NCBI RefSeq assembly: GCF_040438885.1
Contig: NZ_CP159218.1
Location: 2,170,001-2,234,000 of the forward strand
Direction: 5' to 3'
Source: Nakamurella sp. A5-74
GTDB lineage: Bacteria; Actinomycetota; Actinomycetes; Mycobacteriales; Nakamurellaceae
Length of the DNA: 64,000 nt
Position 1 is the stretch's first letter. Each line of letters starts with the position of its first letter. The position numbers and the translations under genes were made by a program. This document shows positions 17,747 to 31,755 of the stretch, piece by piece. A model generated the notes under the pieces. The model had not been told where the DNA came from. It made no database searches and worked only from the letters and a program-made list of their open reading frames with translations.

Positions 17747-17845
17747 TGTCGCTGACCTGCCAAGACGTAGGGGCCGGCAGGTGCGGCACCAGAGTAGGGG
17801 ACCCGTGTGGAGCACGGAAGTGAGATTTGCTGGAAGCGGAGAAGA

Positions 17846-19210
17846 TCAGGGTCTGTTCAGGGTCCGTTCAGGGTCAGGCGGTGCGGCCGCTGCGCCGGCC
17901 CCCTGCTCGACACTCACCGCCCGCGCGTTCAAGTGGCGTTGTTCGGGTGCGCTGGAGGTGAGGGCGGCGGCCAGGCGGTAGTCGGCGATCGCCCCGTCGT
18001 GGTCGCCGGCGGCTTCGAGGAGGTGACCTCGCACCGCATGCAGGCGGTGCCGCAAGCGGGCGGTCGAAGGCTCGCCCAGTTCGGCCACGACCGCCAGTCC
18101 TGCCTCAGCGCCGTGTGCTTCACCGACGGCGACGGCGAGGGCGAGGGTGGTCATCGGGCCTGGGGCAATCCGATCCAGCATCCGGTACAGGACCACGATC
18201 TGCAGCCAGTCTGTCCGATCTGCCGACGGGGCGTCGGCGTGCACGGCGGCGACGGCTGCGAGCAGTTGGAAGCGTCCTACCTCACCGCTGGGCAGCAGTT
18301 GCTCGACGATGTCGGTTCCTTCGCGGATCATCCGGCGGTCCCAGCGGGTGCGGTCCTGTTCGCCCAGGGGAACGAGATCCCCGGCCGGGTCGACCCTGGC
18401 GCCCGCCCGGGCATCGGTCAGCAGCATCAACGCGAGCAGGCCGGTGGCCTCGTCGTGCTCGGGGACCGCCGCGGCCAGCATCCGGGTGACCCTGATGGCT
18501 TCACGGGTCAGCGACACGTCGTGCAGATCGCTGCCGGCGCTGCTGGTGTGGCCCTCGGTGAACAGCAGGTACAGCACGTCGAGGACGGCGTTGAGACGCT
18601 GCGGGAGGAGCTCGGCCGGAACGCCGTCGAAGTGCACGTGGTGGGTGCGCAGCAACGTCTTGGCCCGGCTGATCCGCTGGCCGACGGTGGCGCTGGGTAC
18701 CAGGTGCAGAGCGGCGATCTGGTCGGTGGTCAACCCGCACACCGCGCGCAGGGTCAGGGCGACCTGCGCGGGACGCGGCAGCGCAGGGTCACAGCAGAGC
18801 ACCAGCAGCGCGCCGACATCGTGGTCGTCGCCGAGTGGATGCGAGGCAGCCGGCGCCGGCAGCGCGGGCGGATCGACCACCCCGGCCACGGAGATGCTGC
18901 GGTCCTGACGGTGCCGCACCTCGCGTCGCAGCTGCGCCGTGGCAGCGCGGATGCCGTCGAGGTACCTGCGGTGGGCCACAGTGATCAGCCACGCCGCCGG
19001 CTCCACCGGCACGCCGGTCTGCGGCCATTGCGTCGTGGCCGCCAGCAACGCCTCCTGCACTGCGTCCTCACACGCAGCGAAGTCGGAGTGCCTACGGGCC
19101 AACGCGGACAGCACCCGCGGCACCAACGGACGCAACAGCTCCGCGAGGTCGGACGGCCCGGTCAGCGCGGGATCCCCGCGCTGACCGGGCCGGGCAAGCG
19201 GATCCGTCAT
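17846..19210 (-). CDS. ECF42-type sigma factor with C-terminal helical (TPR-like) domain
   Basis: The ATG at 19210 gives 454 aa, twice the usual ECF length. Region 2 includes HSDFAACEDAVQEALLAATTQWP and PAAWLITVAHRRYLDGIRA. Region 4 has LTLRAVCGLTTDQIAALHLV and SATVGQRISRAKTLLR. A long helical domain (about residues 190-440) follows, with TEGHTSSAGSDLHDVSLTREAIRVTRMLAA and repeated helix pairs. This architecture and the DGPF/YCII gene 5 bases upstream define group ECF42, whose members lack an anti-sigma factor. The C-terminal domain is thought to control activity. Confidence 0.92.
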   Translation of the reverse strand: MTDPLARPGQRGDPALTGPSDLAELLRPLVPRVLSALARRHSDFAACEDAVQEALLAATTQWPQTGVPVEPAAWLITVAHRRYLDGIRAATAQLRREVRHRQDRSISVAGVVDPPALPAPAASHPLGDDHDVGALLVLCCDPALPRPAQVALTLRAVCGLTTDQIAALHLVPSATVGQRISRAKTLLRTHHVHFDGVPAELLPQRLNAVLDVLYLLFTEGHTSSAGSDLHDVSLTREAIRVTRMLAAAVPEHDEATGLLALMLLTDARAGARVDPAGDLVPLGEQDRTRWDRRMIREGTDIVEQLLPSGEVGRFQLLAAVAAVHADAPSADRTDWLQIVVLYRMLDRIAPGPMTTLALAVAVGEAHGAEAGLAVVAELGEPSTARLRHRLHAVRGHLLEAAGDHDGAIADYRLAAALTSSAPEQRHLNARAVSVEQGAGAAAAPPDPERTLNRP

Positions 19211-19215
19211 CGGCG

Positions 19216-19587
19216 TCACATCGCCGGTCGCAGCTCGACGGTCTCGCCGGGACCGGAGAACTGCGCGGCGATCTCCTGTGCCCGCTCCCTGCTCTCGACG
19301 TCGATCAGGAAGAAGCCTGCGAAATGCTCCTTGGTCTCGGAGTAGGGGCCGTCCGTGACCACCGGCTTGCCCTCGTGCTGCCGATAGAGCGTCGATGACG
19401 ACGGGTCGGCCAGCGCCTCTCCGCCCACGAGCTCCCCGGCTGCGGACATGTGCTCCAGGAGGGCATCGAACTCGGTGTTGATCTGCTGACGTTGATCGGC
19501 CGGGAGATCCTGGTACTCCGGCAGGAAGTCGACGGTCGGGTGCCCCCACGGCTGGGGGTTCGAGTGGATCAGAATGACGAACTTCAT
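19216..19587 (-). CDS. YCII/DGPF-domain protein, ECF42 partner
   Basis: This 123-aa protein carries the YCII-related fold with VVTDGPYSETKEHFAGFFLIDV, the DGP(F/Y) motif for which the family is named, followed by a helix and a final strand. Genes for DGPF proteins accompany ECF42 sigma factors and are usually transcribed with them or are their targets; the biochemical role is not established. The ATG at 19587 has AGGAG 8 bases upstream. Its stop is 5 bases from the sigma factor start, so the pair is an operon. Confidence 0.9.
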   Translation of the reverse strand: MKFVILIHSNPQPWGHPTVDFLPEYQDLPADQRQQINTEFDALLEHMSAAGELVGGEALADPSSSTLYRQHEGKPVVTDGPYSETKEHFAGFFLIDVESRERAQEIAAQFSGPGETVELRPAM

Positions 19588-19726
19588 GACGGCTCTCCTG
19601 GTGATCTCGGCGGCACCGATGCCATGACATCGATGCCCACGACTGGGTTGTCAGTGATACGTCGCGGCAAGCCGAAGGATTTCGACAGCCGCGTCGGAGA
19701 TGTTCCTGGTGCGGTTGTCGAGACCC

Positions 19727-20422
19727 TCACCACCCGCGCGAGCGCCATTCCGGCAGCTGCGGCCGCTCCGTGCCGAGCGTGGTGTCGTCGCCGTGCCCCG
19801 GGTACACCCAGGTGTCGTCCGGCAGGATGTCGAAGACCCTCTCCTGCAGGTCGGCGATCAGGGCAGCGAAGTCCTCCGGTGAGGTCGTCCGGCCCGGGCC
19901 GCCGGGGAACAGCGAGTCACCGGTGAACAGGTGGCCGTTGCCCGTCGGGTCCCGGTAGAGCAGGGCGATGGATCCCGGCGTGTGCCCGCGCAGCGCGATC
20001 ACCTCGAGGGTGCTGTCGCCCAGCGGCACCGTCATCCCCTGCTCGAGTGCCACGTCGGTCGGGACGGGGAGCTCGGAGGCATCCTCGGCGCCGGCGTACA
20101 GGTTGGCGCCCGTCACCCCTGCGACGGCGGGCAGCGCTTCCCAGTGGTCGGCATGTCGGTGGGTGGTGACGATGCTGCGCAGCCGCGGTCGATCGGGCCC
20201 CACCCCCAACAGCTCCAGGATCCGCTCCGACTCGGCAGCCGCATCGATCAGCAGCGCATCACCGGTGGTCCGGCAGACCAACAGGTAGGCGTTGTTGTCC
20301 ATCGGCCCGACAGACAACTTGGTGATGGTGATCGCCGACAGGGTGCGCAGGGCCGCAGGGCCACCGGCATCGACGTGCCCGGTGTAGGCGGTCCGGCCAT
20401 CGGTGGGGGAGGGATCGGGCAT
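19727..20422 (-). CDS. Metallo-beta-lactamase-fold hydrolase (glyoxalase II-like)
   Basis: The 231-aa protein starts at the ATG at 20422, which has GAAGAGG upstream. It shows the metal-binding motif THRHADHW (HxHxDH), then ALRGHTPGS with a ligand His, [12 protein letters not shown] with the bridging Asp, and YPGHGDDT with the last His. All ligands for a binuclear zinc or iron centre are present. Glyoxalase II hydrolyses S-lactoylglutathione; actinobacteria use other thiols, so the true substrate is open. A similar gene (Rv1637c) precedes uvrA in M. tuberculosis, as here. Confidence 0.92.
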   Translation of the reverse strand: MPDPSPTDGRTAYTGHVDAGGPAALRTLSAITITKLSVGPMDNNAYLLVCRTTGDALLIDAAAESERILELLGVGPDRPRLRSIVTTHRHADHWEALPAVAGVTGANLYAGAEDASELPVPTDVALEQGMTVPLGDSTLEVIALRGHTPGSIALLYRDPTGNGHLFTGDSLFPGGPGRTTSPEDFAALIADLQERVFDILPDDTWVYPGHGDDTTLGTERPQLPEWRSRGW

Positions 20423-20577
20423 GGCACCTCTTCCGTTCGGGACGACCGGGCATGCAGCGCGTGCGTCCGAGATGGGCAACTGTGTTCCGGTCCAGATTCC
20501 CAGATCCGGGCAGCGGACGCGGTGGCGGGGCGACGTGAGAATCGGATGACGAGGGACGAAACCGCCGGTGGGGACCG

Positions 20578-20600
20578 CTGTCGGAGGTCAGGCCTAACAT
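20578..20600 (+). promoter_or_regulatory. PafBC/RecA-NDp-type promoter of uvrA
   Basis: CTGTCGGAG (20578-20586), 8 bases, and TAACAT (20595-20600) precede the GTG of uvrA by 8 bases. Seven of nine upstream bases fit TTGTCRGTG, and spacing and -10 fit exactly. The transcript would be leaderless or nearly so. Confidence 0.78.
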
Positions 20601-20608
20601 TGGGCACC

Positions 20609-23815
<3,207 letters not shown>

Positions 23816-23876
23816 GCACCGGCGGACCGGAACCCGGCGTACCCGGGATCGCCCGCAGCTGCGACAATGGGCCATC

Positions 23877-24140
23877 GTGAAGACATTCGATGGCCTGTTC
23901 GCCGAACTCTCGGCGAAGGCGGTGTCCCGTCCCGAGGGTTCGGGCACCGTCGAAGCGCTCGATGCCGGCGTGCACGCCCAGGGCAAGAAGCTCATCGAGG
24001 AAGCGGGCGAGGTGTGGATCGCCGCCGAGCACGAAGGTGACGACGCGCTCGCGCTGGAGATCTCCCAGTTGCTGTACCGCACCCAGGTGATCATGCTCGG
24101 CCGGGGGATCAGCCTGGAGCAGGTCTACCGGCATCTGTAG
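23877..24140 (+). CDS. hisE: Phosphoribosyl-ATP pyrophosphohydrolase HisE
   Basis: HisE removes pyrophosphate from phosphoribosyl-ATP, the second step of histidine synthesis. The 87-aa protein is full length for a stand-alone HisE and has the MazG-like metal-binding helix motif [31 protein letters not shown] with Glu-Glu-x-x-Glu and Glu/Asp partners. The GTG start at 23877 follows a GACAAT box by 8 bases, a weaker version of the leaderless pattern. hisG follows 81 bases later, the usual actinobacterial pairing. Confidence 0.95.
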   Translation: MKTFDGLFAELSAKAVSRPEGSGTVEALDAGVHAQGKKLIEEAGEVWIAAEHEGDDALALEISQLLYRTQVIMLGRGISLEQVYRHL

Positions 24141-24221
24141 ACCTGGCGGACCACGCGGTCAGGCCAGGTCGTCACCCGACCCGATGCACGCCTTCCTCCC
24201 ACCCCCAGGACCTGATTCCCC

Positions 24222-25067
24222 ATGCTGAAAGTTGCCGTCCCCAACAAGGGCACCCTCTCCGAGCCGGCCAGCGCGATGCTGGCCGAAGCCGGTTACCGCC
24301 GTCGCACCGAGAGCCGCGACCTGACCGTCATCGACACCGCCAACGACGTGGAGTTCTACTTCCTGCGCCCCAAGGACATCGCCGTCTACGTCGGTTCGGG
24401 GGAACTCGACCTCGGCATCACCGGCCGAGACCTGGCCGGGGACGCCCAGGCGCCGGTGGCCGAGCTCATCCCGCTCGGGTTCGGGCACTCCTCGTTCCGG
24501 TACGCCGCTCCCGTCGGGACCGACTGGAGCGTCGCCGCGCTCGCCGGCAAGCGGGTCGCCACCGCCTACGCGAACCTGGTGCGCGCCGACCTCGCGGGGC
24601 ACGGGGTGCAGGCAGAGGTGATCAAGCTGGACGGCGCCGTCGAGATCTCCCTGCAGCTCGGTGTCGCCGATGCGATCGCCGACGTCGTCGACTCAGGTCG
24701 CACCCTGCGGCAGAACGGACTTGCGGTGTTCGGTGACGTCATCCTCGCCTCCGAGGCGGTGCTGATCGCCCGGCAGGGCGTCGAGACCACTCCGGCCATG
24801 AACCAGCTGTCCAAGCGGCTGCAGGGGGTGGTCTTCGCCCAGCAGTACCTGATGCTCGACTACGACTGCCCGCGCTCGCTGCTGGAGCGGGCCACCGCCA
24901 TCACCCCAGGTCTGGAGTCGCCGACCGTCGCGCCGATGGCCGACCCCGACTGGGTGGCCGTCCGCGCAATGGTGTTGCGCAGCAAGGCCAACCCGATCAT
25001 GGACGAGCTGGCCGAGCTGGGTGCCAGGGCGATCCTGGCCTCCGACATCCGCTCGATCAGGCTGTGA
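24222..25067 (+). CDS. hisG: ATP phosphoribosyltransferase HisG (long form)
   Basis: HisG condenses ATP with PRPP and is the histidine-inhibited first step of the pathway. Visible motifs are [13 protein letters not shown] at the N-terminus, [23 protein letters not shown], and [31 protein letters not shown], the PRPP-binding segment. The 281-aa length includes the C-terminal ACT-like regulatory domain, so this is the HisZ-independent form. The 3' end and stop codon are the start of a duplicated segment (see 25053-25174). Confidence 0.96.
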   Translation: MLKVAVPNKGTLSEPASAMLAEAGYRRRTESRDLTVIDTANDVEFYFLRPKDIAVYVGSGELDLGITGRDLAGDAQAPVAELIPLGFGHSSFRYAAPVGTDWSVAALAGKRVATAYANLVRADLAGHGVQAEVIKLDGAVEISLQLGVADAIADVVDSGRTLRQNGLAVFGDVILASEAVLIARQGVETTPAMNQLSKRLQGVVFAQQYLMLDYDCPRSLLERATAITPGLESPTVAPMADPDWVAVRAMVLRSKANPIMDELAELGARAILASDIRSIRL

Positions 25068-25174
25068 TCTCCTCGCACTGATCTCGACTCACTTCGTTCG
25101 CTCGATCGTCGAAGTCCAACCGGTCGATCAGGCTGTGATCTCGACTCACTTCGTTCGCTCGATCGTCGAAGTCC
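25053..25174. repeat. Imperfect duplication covering the hisG stop, with a dispersed-type element
   Basis: TCGATCAGGCTGTGATCT occurs at 25053-25070 (including the hisG stop) and again at 25124-25141. Each is followed by a copy of a 37-base element that starts ATCTCGACTCACTTCG (25081-25117 and 25138-25174, identical). The first copy has 14 extra bases between the two parts. A related element occurs at 7594-7627. The duplicate fills the hisG-thioesterase intergenic gap. Confidence 0.85.
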
Positions 25175-25181
25175 GCCGGGT

Positions 25182-26021
25182 TCAGCGGACCCGGAGCGTC
25201 AGGGTCTGGGCGGCCACCCCGAGCGGGCCGGTCACGTCGTGCAGCACGCTGGAGGTGATGCCGATCCCGCCGGACCCGAAGTTGACCGAGGTGTCCAGCC
25301 CGACCCAGTCGCCCTGCGGCTCCCGCAGCAGATGGACGGTCAGATCGGTGTTGGGGAACAGCATCTCGCTGGGTGACCGGCGAACGGCGATGCCGTTGGC
25401 GCTGTCGACCAACCCCAGACAGCCGGCCAGTCGCGACGTCGGTTCCCCGTCGATGAGCCCGACCGGCGTACGGATCCAGCAGCGCCCTCGGCCGGGGCGC
25501 CATCCTGGCAACACTCTGAACTCGAGGCCGGCGATGAACCGCCCACCCCACGTGTCATCGCCCGCCCACGGCTCCGCCTCGTCGGGACCGGGCATCGACT
25601 CGAACTCGTGGCCGGCGACCGAGCTGGTGTCGGAGGCGGTGAGTCGCCAGCCGGTCGCCCGCACCATCGCGCGCCCGCCTGCGCTCATCTCCGCCTGGAC
25701 GAGCTCGATGGTGCGGCCCGGACGGATGACCTCGGCCGTCACCTGCACCTCGGTGCGTTGGATCATTCCGAGGATGTCGAACGCGATCCGTGAGGTGATC
25801 AGGTCCGACCGTCCGGACGCCGCCTCGAGTGCGTGGGTGAGCAGACCCGACACCGGCGCCATGTGCTGTTCGGTGCTCTGCCAGGCCCCCTCGGTGTGTT
25901 CGGTGGCGCGGAAGCGTCCCTCGCCGAGTGGTTCGTAGTAGAAGGCGGGGACGGGACCGGAACCGTCCGAGGCATGCGACGGACCAGAACCCGACGGGGC
26001 GTCCGGGGAGGAGATACTCAC
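25182..26021 (-). CDS. Acyl-CoA thioesterase-like (hotdog-fold) protein
   Basis: The 279-aa product resembles TesB-type double-hotdog thioesterases: an N-terminal module (FYYEPLGEGRFRATEHTEGAWQSTEQHMAPVSGLLTHALE, split over two strands and the hotdog helix) and RTEVQVTAEVIRPGRTIELVQAEMS, the typical second strand pair. The second module includes LVDSANGIAVRRSP and PNTDLTVHLLREPQGDWVGLDT. Such enzymes hydrolyse acyl-CoA; chain length is unknown. The GTG at 26021 follows TACCCT by 7 bases, a leaderless start. It is divergent from the site-2 protease gene. Confidence 0.85.
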   Translation of the reverse strand: MSISSPDAPSGSGPSHASDGSGPVPAFYYEPLGEGRFRATEHTEGAWQSTEQHMAPVSGLLTHALEAASGRSDLITSRIAFDILGMIQRTEVQVTAEVIRPGRTIELVQAEMSAGGRAMVRATGWRLTASDTSSVAGHEFESMPGPDEAEPWAGDDTWGGRFIAGLEFRVLPGWRPGRGRCWIRTPVGLIDGEPTSRLAGCLGLVDSANGIAVRRSPSEMLFPNTDLTVHLLREPQGDWVGLDTSVNFGSGGIGITSSVLHDVTGPLGVAAQTLTLRVR

Positions 26022-26028
26022 GCCCAGC

Positions 26029-26034
26029 AGGGTA
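26029..26034 (-). promoter_or_regulatory. -10 box TACCCT, leaderless start of the thioesterase
   Basis: On the minus strand TACCCT (26034-26029) is followed by 7 bases and the GTG at 26021, with no ribosome binding site between. Confidence 0.6.
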
Positions 26035-26105
26035 TCGATCTGTTCGGACGGTTCGTCCAGGGCCGTGAGGGGAGCTGTCGGTGACCGGCGGTTCCATCGG
26101 GTTCG

Positions 26106-26111
26106 TAGGCT
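26106..26111 (+). promoter_or_regulatory. -10 box TAGGCT, leaderless start of the site-2 protease
   Basis: TAGGCT is followed by 6 bases and GTG at 26118. A CTGTCGGTG sequence also occurs at 26075-26083 but is 22 bases from this box; with the 8-base spacing it would face TTCCAT, a poorer -10. Confidence 0.6.
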
Positions 26112-26117
26112 GCAGGA

Positions 26118-27988
<1,871 letters not shown>

Positions 27989-27991
<3 letters not shown>

Positions 27992-28114
27992 CCACGAGCA
28001 GCTGACCACGAGCAGCTGGCGACGAGCTGCTGACCACGAGCAGCTGGCCACGAGCAGCTGGCCACGAGCTGCTGACCACGAGCTGCTGACCTCGAGCTGC
28101 TGACCACGGGCGGG
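27989..28114. repeat. 14-bp tandem repeat, nine units, starting in the trmI stop codon
   Basis: Units begin at 27989 and every 14 bases after, with consensus TGACCACGAGCWGC (variants TGGCCACGAG.. and TGACCTCGAG..). The ninth unit is degenerate. Units alternate between AGCAGC and AGCTGC, so CAGCTG palindromes and AGCAGC/GCTGCT pairs can form stem-loops in the transcript. The array separates trmI from the convergent gene ending at 28129 and may act as a terminator. Confidence 0.9.
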
Positions 28115-28128
28115 TGCAGGCCGCCCGG

Positions 28129-29250
28129 TCAGGTCTGGAGGCAGATCTTCCAGTCGCCCGACTCCTGGGCCAGCGGGACGCCACCTTCCGAGTCCTTGCC
28201 GTCGGTGGCGAAGGCGATGTTGGCCAGTCCGTCGGCGCCCGACACCGCCACCGAGGTGACCTCCATGGTCCCCGCGTCGATCTGCTCCGCCAGCGCCGAC
28301 AGGTTCATCGACGCGTTGGCCGAGCACATCGTCGAGCGGAGACCGTCCTCGTCGCGGTCGTTGATCGCCTTCGCCCAGTCGTCGGCCACCTCCTTCGCCG
28401 CAGCCTGCTCGTGCGCCTTGGCCGGGTCGGTGGAGACCACCAGAGACGGGTAGGTCCTGGTCAGCGCGAAGGACGGCGGGGGCACGCTCTGCTGTGGTGG
28501 GGCGGCGTCCTTCGCGGTGAACACGATGATGCCGACGGTGACCGCAGCGATCACCAGCACCGCGAGGACGGCTGCGATCCACGGCCCGCGCCGGGACGGG
28601 GCGGACGGGGCGAGTGGCGAAGCCATGATCGGCTGTCCGAACGCCGGCCCGGAGGACCCGACCAGGGGTGGGCCGTAGGTGGGCTGCCCCTGCGGTCCGC
28701 CGGCTGCCTGCCCGCCGAACGCCGGCCCCGTCGGCCGTGCCCCGGGATATGGGCCCGGTCCGGATGGGGGTGGGCGTTGACCGTAGCCGGGTGCGGGTGT
28801 CTGGGGCCCGCGGGGCGGGAACCCCGACGGCGCTCGGGGTGCCGGTCCGCCTGGCCAGGGCGATCCGGGCGGCGGGACCGCCGGTCGGCCGTAGGACGGC
28901 GGGCCGGACGCGGGCCCGGCGACCGGAGGTCCCCAGCGAGTGGGTGTCGGCCCCCCGACGCCTGGCTGCAGCGCGGTCGGCGGTTGCTGCGACCAGGCTC
29001 TGGCCGGCGGCTGGGGTGGGATCGGATGGTTCGGCGGCGGCCCGCCGAGGCTTGGCCGAGTCGGGAGAACCGGTCCTGCCGGACGCTCCATCTGTCCCGC
29101 GGAGGGTCGTGGCCGGCCGGCGGGATCGGCGGCATGGTGCCTGCCGGTCGGGCTGTCCGCGTTCGAGGGCGGGGCCGGCGCCGGCGCCGGCGCACCATCT
29201 TCGGGCACGGGCCGATCCGCAGCCGGCGGAGTGCCAGGGGTGTCGGTCAT
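28129..29250 (-). CDS. Membrane-anchored protein with long Pro/Gly-rich cytoplasmic region
   Basis: The ATG at 29250 has GGAAGG 6 bases upstream and gives 373 aa. Residues 1-215 are Pro-, Gly- and Ala-rich and disordered, with repeats such as [10 protein letters not shown] and GPAFGG. One transmembrane helix follows (about 221-243, [21 protein letters not shown]), then a ~120-residue extracellular domain with [34 protein letters not shown] and a final WKICLQT. The outer domain resembles DUF4878/NTF2-like lumazine-binding domains seen on actinobacterial surface proteins, but I am not sure. It is convergent with trmI. Confidence 0.72.
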   Translation of the reverse strand: MTDTPGTPPAADRPVPEDGAPAPAPAPPSNADSPTGRHHAADPAGRPRPSAGQMERPAGPVLPTRPSLGGPPPNHPIPPQPPARAWSQQPPTALQPGVGGPTPTRWGPPVAGPASGPPSYGRPAVPPPGSPWPGGPAPRAPSGFPPRGPQTPAPGYGQRPPPSGPGPYPGARPTGPAFGGQAAGGPQGQPTYGPPLVGSSGPAFGQPIMASPLAPSAPSRRGPWIAAVLAVLVIAAVTVGIIVFTAKDAAPPQQSVPPPSFALTRTYPSLVVSTDPAKAHEQAAAKEVADDWAKAINDRDEDGLRSTMCSANASMNLSALAEQIDAGTMEVTSVAVSGADGLANIAFATDGKDSEGGVPLAQESGDWKICLQT

Positions 29251-29430
29251 CGCATGCCTTCCGTTCGCCCGCGGGGTGCTGCCGTCCCGCGGTCCCCGGG
29301 GTGGACGGGCCGGAGGACGACGGCATCGCGCACCCCGGACCGCGGGCGGGTGGGTGGCGATCAGTATGTCGAACCGGCAGCAGTGGGGAGCGGCAACCGG
29401 CGGATCAGCCGGGCCCGTGCCGTCGCAGGA

Positions 29431-29453
29431 CTGTCCGACTCCCCGCGTAAAGT
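29431..29453 (+). promoter_or_regulatory. Promoter of arc, partly like the PafBC motif
   Basis: CTGTCCGAC (29431-29439), 8 bases and TAAAGT (29448-29453). Only TGTC and the following G match TTGTCRGTG, but the spacing is exact. The GTG of arc is 37 bases after the box, with GGGAG at 29480-29484, so this transcript has a leader. Confidence 0.45.
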
Positions 29454-29490
29454 CATCGACAGCCGATCCACGCGGCGATGGGAGCACAGG

Positions 29491-31266
29491 GTGACAGAGC
29501 CGGACGATGCACGCCAGACAGCTGCTGGACAGCCGCACGCCGAGATGAGTGCGCAGGAAGCCCAGCTGCACAGCAAGATCCGGTTGCTCACCGACGACAT
29601 TGCGGTGCTCCGTCGTCGGCTGGCCGCTTCGCCCGCGGATTCCCGTCCGCTGCAGCGCCAGGTGATCGAGGCGGACGCCAGGGTCGCGGCGTTGGCGGAG
29701 CGGAACGAGAAGCTGATCACCACGCTGCGGGACGCCCGGACGCAGCTGCTGCAGCTCAAGGAGGAGGTCGACCGGCTGGCTCAGCCACCCAGCGGCTACG
29801 GCGTCTTCCTGGGTGCAGGCCCCGAGTCGACCGTTGAGGTCTTCACCTCCGGCCGACGGATGCGCCTCACGGTGTCGCCCAACGTCACCGTCGAAGACCT
29901 GCACCGCGGCCAGCAGCTGCGATTGAACGAAGCGCTCACGGTCGTCGAGGCAGGCGGGTTCGACCCGGTCGGCGAGGTCTGCTCGCTCCGCGAGGTGCTG
30001 GACGGCGACCGCGCGTTGGTCGTCGGTCATGCCGACGAAGAACGGGTCGTGCACCTGGCCGCTCCGCTGCTGGACGGTCCGCTCAAACCGGGCGATTCCC
30101 TGCTGGTGGACACCAAGGCGGGCTACGCGTACGAGAAGGTCCCGAAGTCCGAGGTCGAAGATCTCGTGCTGGAGGAGGTCCCGGACGTCAGCTACCACGA
30201 CATCGGCGGCCTCGGCCGTCAGATCGAACAGATCCGTGACGCCGTCGAGCTACCGTTCCTGCACAAGGAGCTGTTCCTCGAGTACAAGCTGCGCCCGCCG
30301 AAGGGTGTGCTGTTGTACGGGCCGCCCGGCTGCGGTAAGACCCTGATCGCGAAAGCGGTCGCGAACTCGTTGGCCAAGAAGGTCGCCGAGGCGCGCGGCG
30401 AGGAGAAGGTCACCAGCTACTTCCTCAACATCAAGGGTCCCGAGCTGCTCAACAAGTACGTCGGCGAGACCGAGCGGACCATCCGGCTGATCTTCCAACG
30501 GGCCAGGGAGAAAGCGTCCGACGGCACCCCGGTGATCGTCTTCTTCGACGAGATGGACTCGGTGTTCCGCACCAGGGGGACGGGGGTGTCCTCCGACGTC
30601 GAGACGACCATCGTCCCGCAGCTGCTGAGCGAGATCGACGGCGTCGAAGGTCTGGAGAACGTCATCGTGATCGGCGCCTCCAATCGTGAGGACATGATCG
30701 ACCCGGCCATTCTGCGACCGGGTCGGCTGGACGTGAAGATCAAGATCGAACGCCCGGACGCCGAGTCTGCGAGCGACATCTTCGCGAAGTACCTGACGAC
30801 CGACTTGCCGATCAACGAGGAGGATCTGGCCGAGTTCGGTGGCGACCGGGCCGCGACCATCGACGCGATGATCCAGTCGACCGTCGCGCGAATGTACTCC
30901 GAGGAGGATGACAACCGCTTCCTCGAGGTGACCTATGCCAACGGCGACAAGGAGGTCCTCTACTTCAAGGACTTCAACTCCGGCGCCATGATCCAGAACA
31001 TCGTCGACCGCGCCAAGAAGGCGGCCATCAAGTCGCTGATCGAGTTCGGTGTCCCCGGCCTGCGGGTGAGTCATCTGCAGGAGGCGATCCTCGATGAGTT
31101 CGCCGAGAACGAGGATCTGCCGAACACCACCAACCCGGACGACTGGGCGCGCATCTCCGGCAAGAAGGGTGAACGGATCGTCTACATCCGGACGCTCGTG
31201 TCGGGCAAGCAGTCGGAAGGGTCACGGTCGATCGACACCGCTCCCAGCACCGGGCAGTACCTCTGA
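29491..31266 (+). CDS. arc: Proteasome-activating AAA+ ATPase (ARC/Mpa)
   Basis: Arc binds pupylated proteins through its N-terminal coiled coils, unfolds them and feeds them into the PrcAB core. The 591-aa protein has a coiled coil at about residues 20-95, two OB domains (about 100-240), an AAA domain with Walker A GPPGCGKT (from residue 277) and Walker [12 protein letters not shown]. It ends in GQYL, the C-terminal docking tail that inserts into pockets of the alpha ring. The GTG at 29491 is chosen for its GGGAG ribosome binding site. Location next to trmI and upstream of dop and pup matches other actinobacteria. Confidence 0.97.
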   Translation: MTEPDDARQTAAGQPHAEMSAQEAQLHSKIRLLTDDIAVLRRRLAASPADSRPLQRQVIEADARVAALAERNEKLITTLRDARTQLLQLKEEVDRLAQPPSGYGVFLGAGPESTVEVFTSGRRMRLTVSPNVTVEDLHRGQQLRLNEALTVVEAGGFDPVGEVCSLREVLDGDRALVVGHADEERVVHLAAPLLDGPLKPGDSLLVDTKAGYAYEKVPKSEVEDLVLEEVPDVSYHDIGGLGRQIEQIRDAVELPFLHKELFLEYKLRPPKGVLLYGPPGCGKTLIAKAVANSLAKKVAEARGEEKVTSYFLNIKGPELLNKYVGETERTIRLIFQRAREKASDGTPVIVFFDEMDSVFRTRGTGVSSDVETTIVPQLLSEIDGVEGLENVIVIGASNREDMIDPAILRPGRLDVKIKIERPDAESASDIFAKYLTTDLPINEEDLAEFGGDRAATIDAMIQSTVARMYSEEDDNRFLEVTYANGDKEVLYFKDFNSGAMIQNIVDRAKKAAIKSLIEFGVPGLRVSHLQEAILDEFAENEDLPNTTNPDDWARISGKKGERIVYIRTLVSGKQSEGSRSIDTAPSTGQYL

Positions 31267-31305
31267 GCGGCGCCGCCCCGGTGGGTCTGCCGCCGACCGG
31301 TGACG

Positions 31306-31328
31306 CTGTCGGAGCGGTTCGGTAGCGT
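31306..31328 (+). promoter_or_regulatory. PafBC/RecA-NDp-type promoter of the PNPOx-AKR operon
   Basis: CTGTCGGAG (31306-31314), 8 bases and TAGCGT (31323-31328), then 7 bases to the ATG at 31336. The upstream element is identical to that of uvrA. Confidence 0.72.
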
Positions 31329-31335
31329 CGGCGCC

Positions 31336-31755
31336 ATGCCGACGATGACCGACGACCAAGCACAGGAGTTCCTCGCCGCTCCGCGGATCGGGGTGCTGTC
31401 CATCGCGCGCGTCGATCTCGAACAGCGCACGGCACCGCTGTCGATCCCCATCTGGTACGAGTACGCGCCCGGCGGCGACCTGTCGATCGTCACCCCGGTG
31501 GATTCGTTCAAGGCCACGGTGTTGCGCGCCGCGGGGCGGGCAACCCTCCTCGTCGAGGAGAGTGTGCCGCGGATCCGCTACGTCTCGGTGGAGTGCGAGC
31601 TCGCCGACGAGCTGCCACCGGATCCTGCCCACACTCGTGCGATGGCCTCGCGCTACCTCCCGCAGGACCAGATCGAGCAGTTCCTCGCGAACGTGCCGAT
31701 CGAGGGCCGGTTCGTATTGCGTCCGGTCCGCTGGCGCAGCGCAGATCTGGGATGA
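31336..31755 (+). CDS. Pyridoxamine 5'-phosphate oxidase-family (split-barrel) protein
   Basis: The 139-aa protein has the split beta-barrel pattern of flavin or F420-binding PNPOx-like proteins: QEFLAAPRIGVLSIARVD, APLSIPIWYEYAPGGDLSIVTPVDSFKATVLRAAGR (cofactor-binding strands) and a final FVLRPVRWRS. Many actinobacterial members are F420-dependent reductases, so a redox or detoxification role is likely but unproven. The ATG at 31336 follows TAGCGT by 7 bases (leaderless). The stop overlaps the aldo/keto reductase start (ATGA), so the two redox proteins are co-translated. Confidence 0.85.
   Translation: MPTMTDDQAQEFLAAPRIGVLSIARVDLEQRTAPLSIPIWYEYAPGGDLSIVTPVDSFKATVLRAAGRATLLVEESVPRIRYVSVECELADELPPDPAHTRAMASRYLPQDQIEQFLANVPIEGRFVLRPVRWRSADLG

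Noticed and set aside
19648-19656. Perfect TTGTCAGTG, matching the upstream half of the PafBC motif.
   Set aside because: After 8 bases the sequence is CGGCAA, not TANNNT, and no plus-strand gene starts downstream. It is treated as chance.
26075-26097. CTGTCGGTG upstream of the site-2 protease gene, a further possible PafBC-type promoter.
   Set aside because: With the required 8-base spacing the -10 would be TTCCAT, while a good TAGGCT box gives a leaderless start at 26118. Possible as a second promoter but not supported enough.
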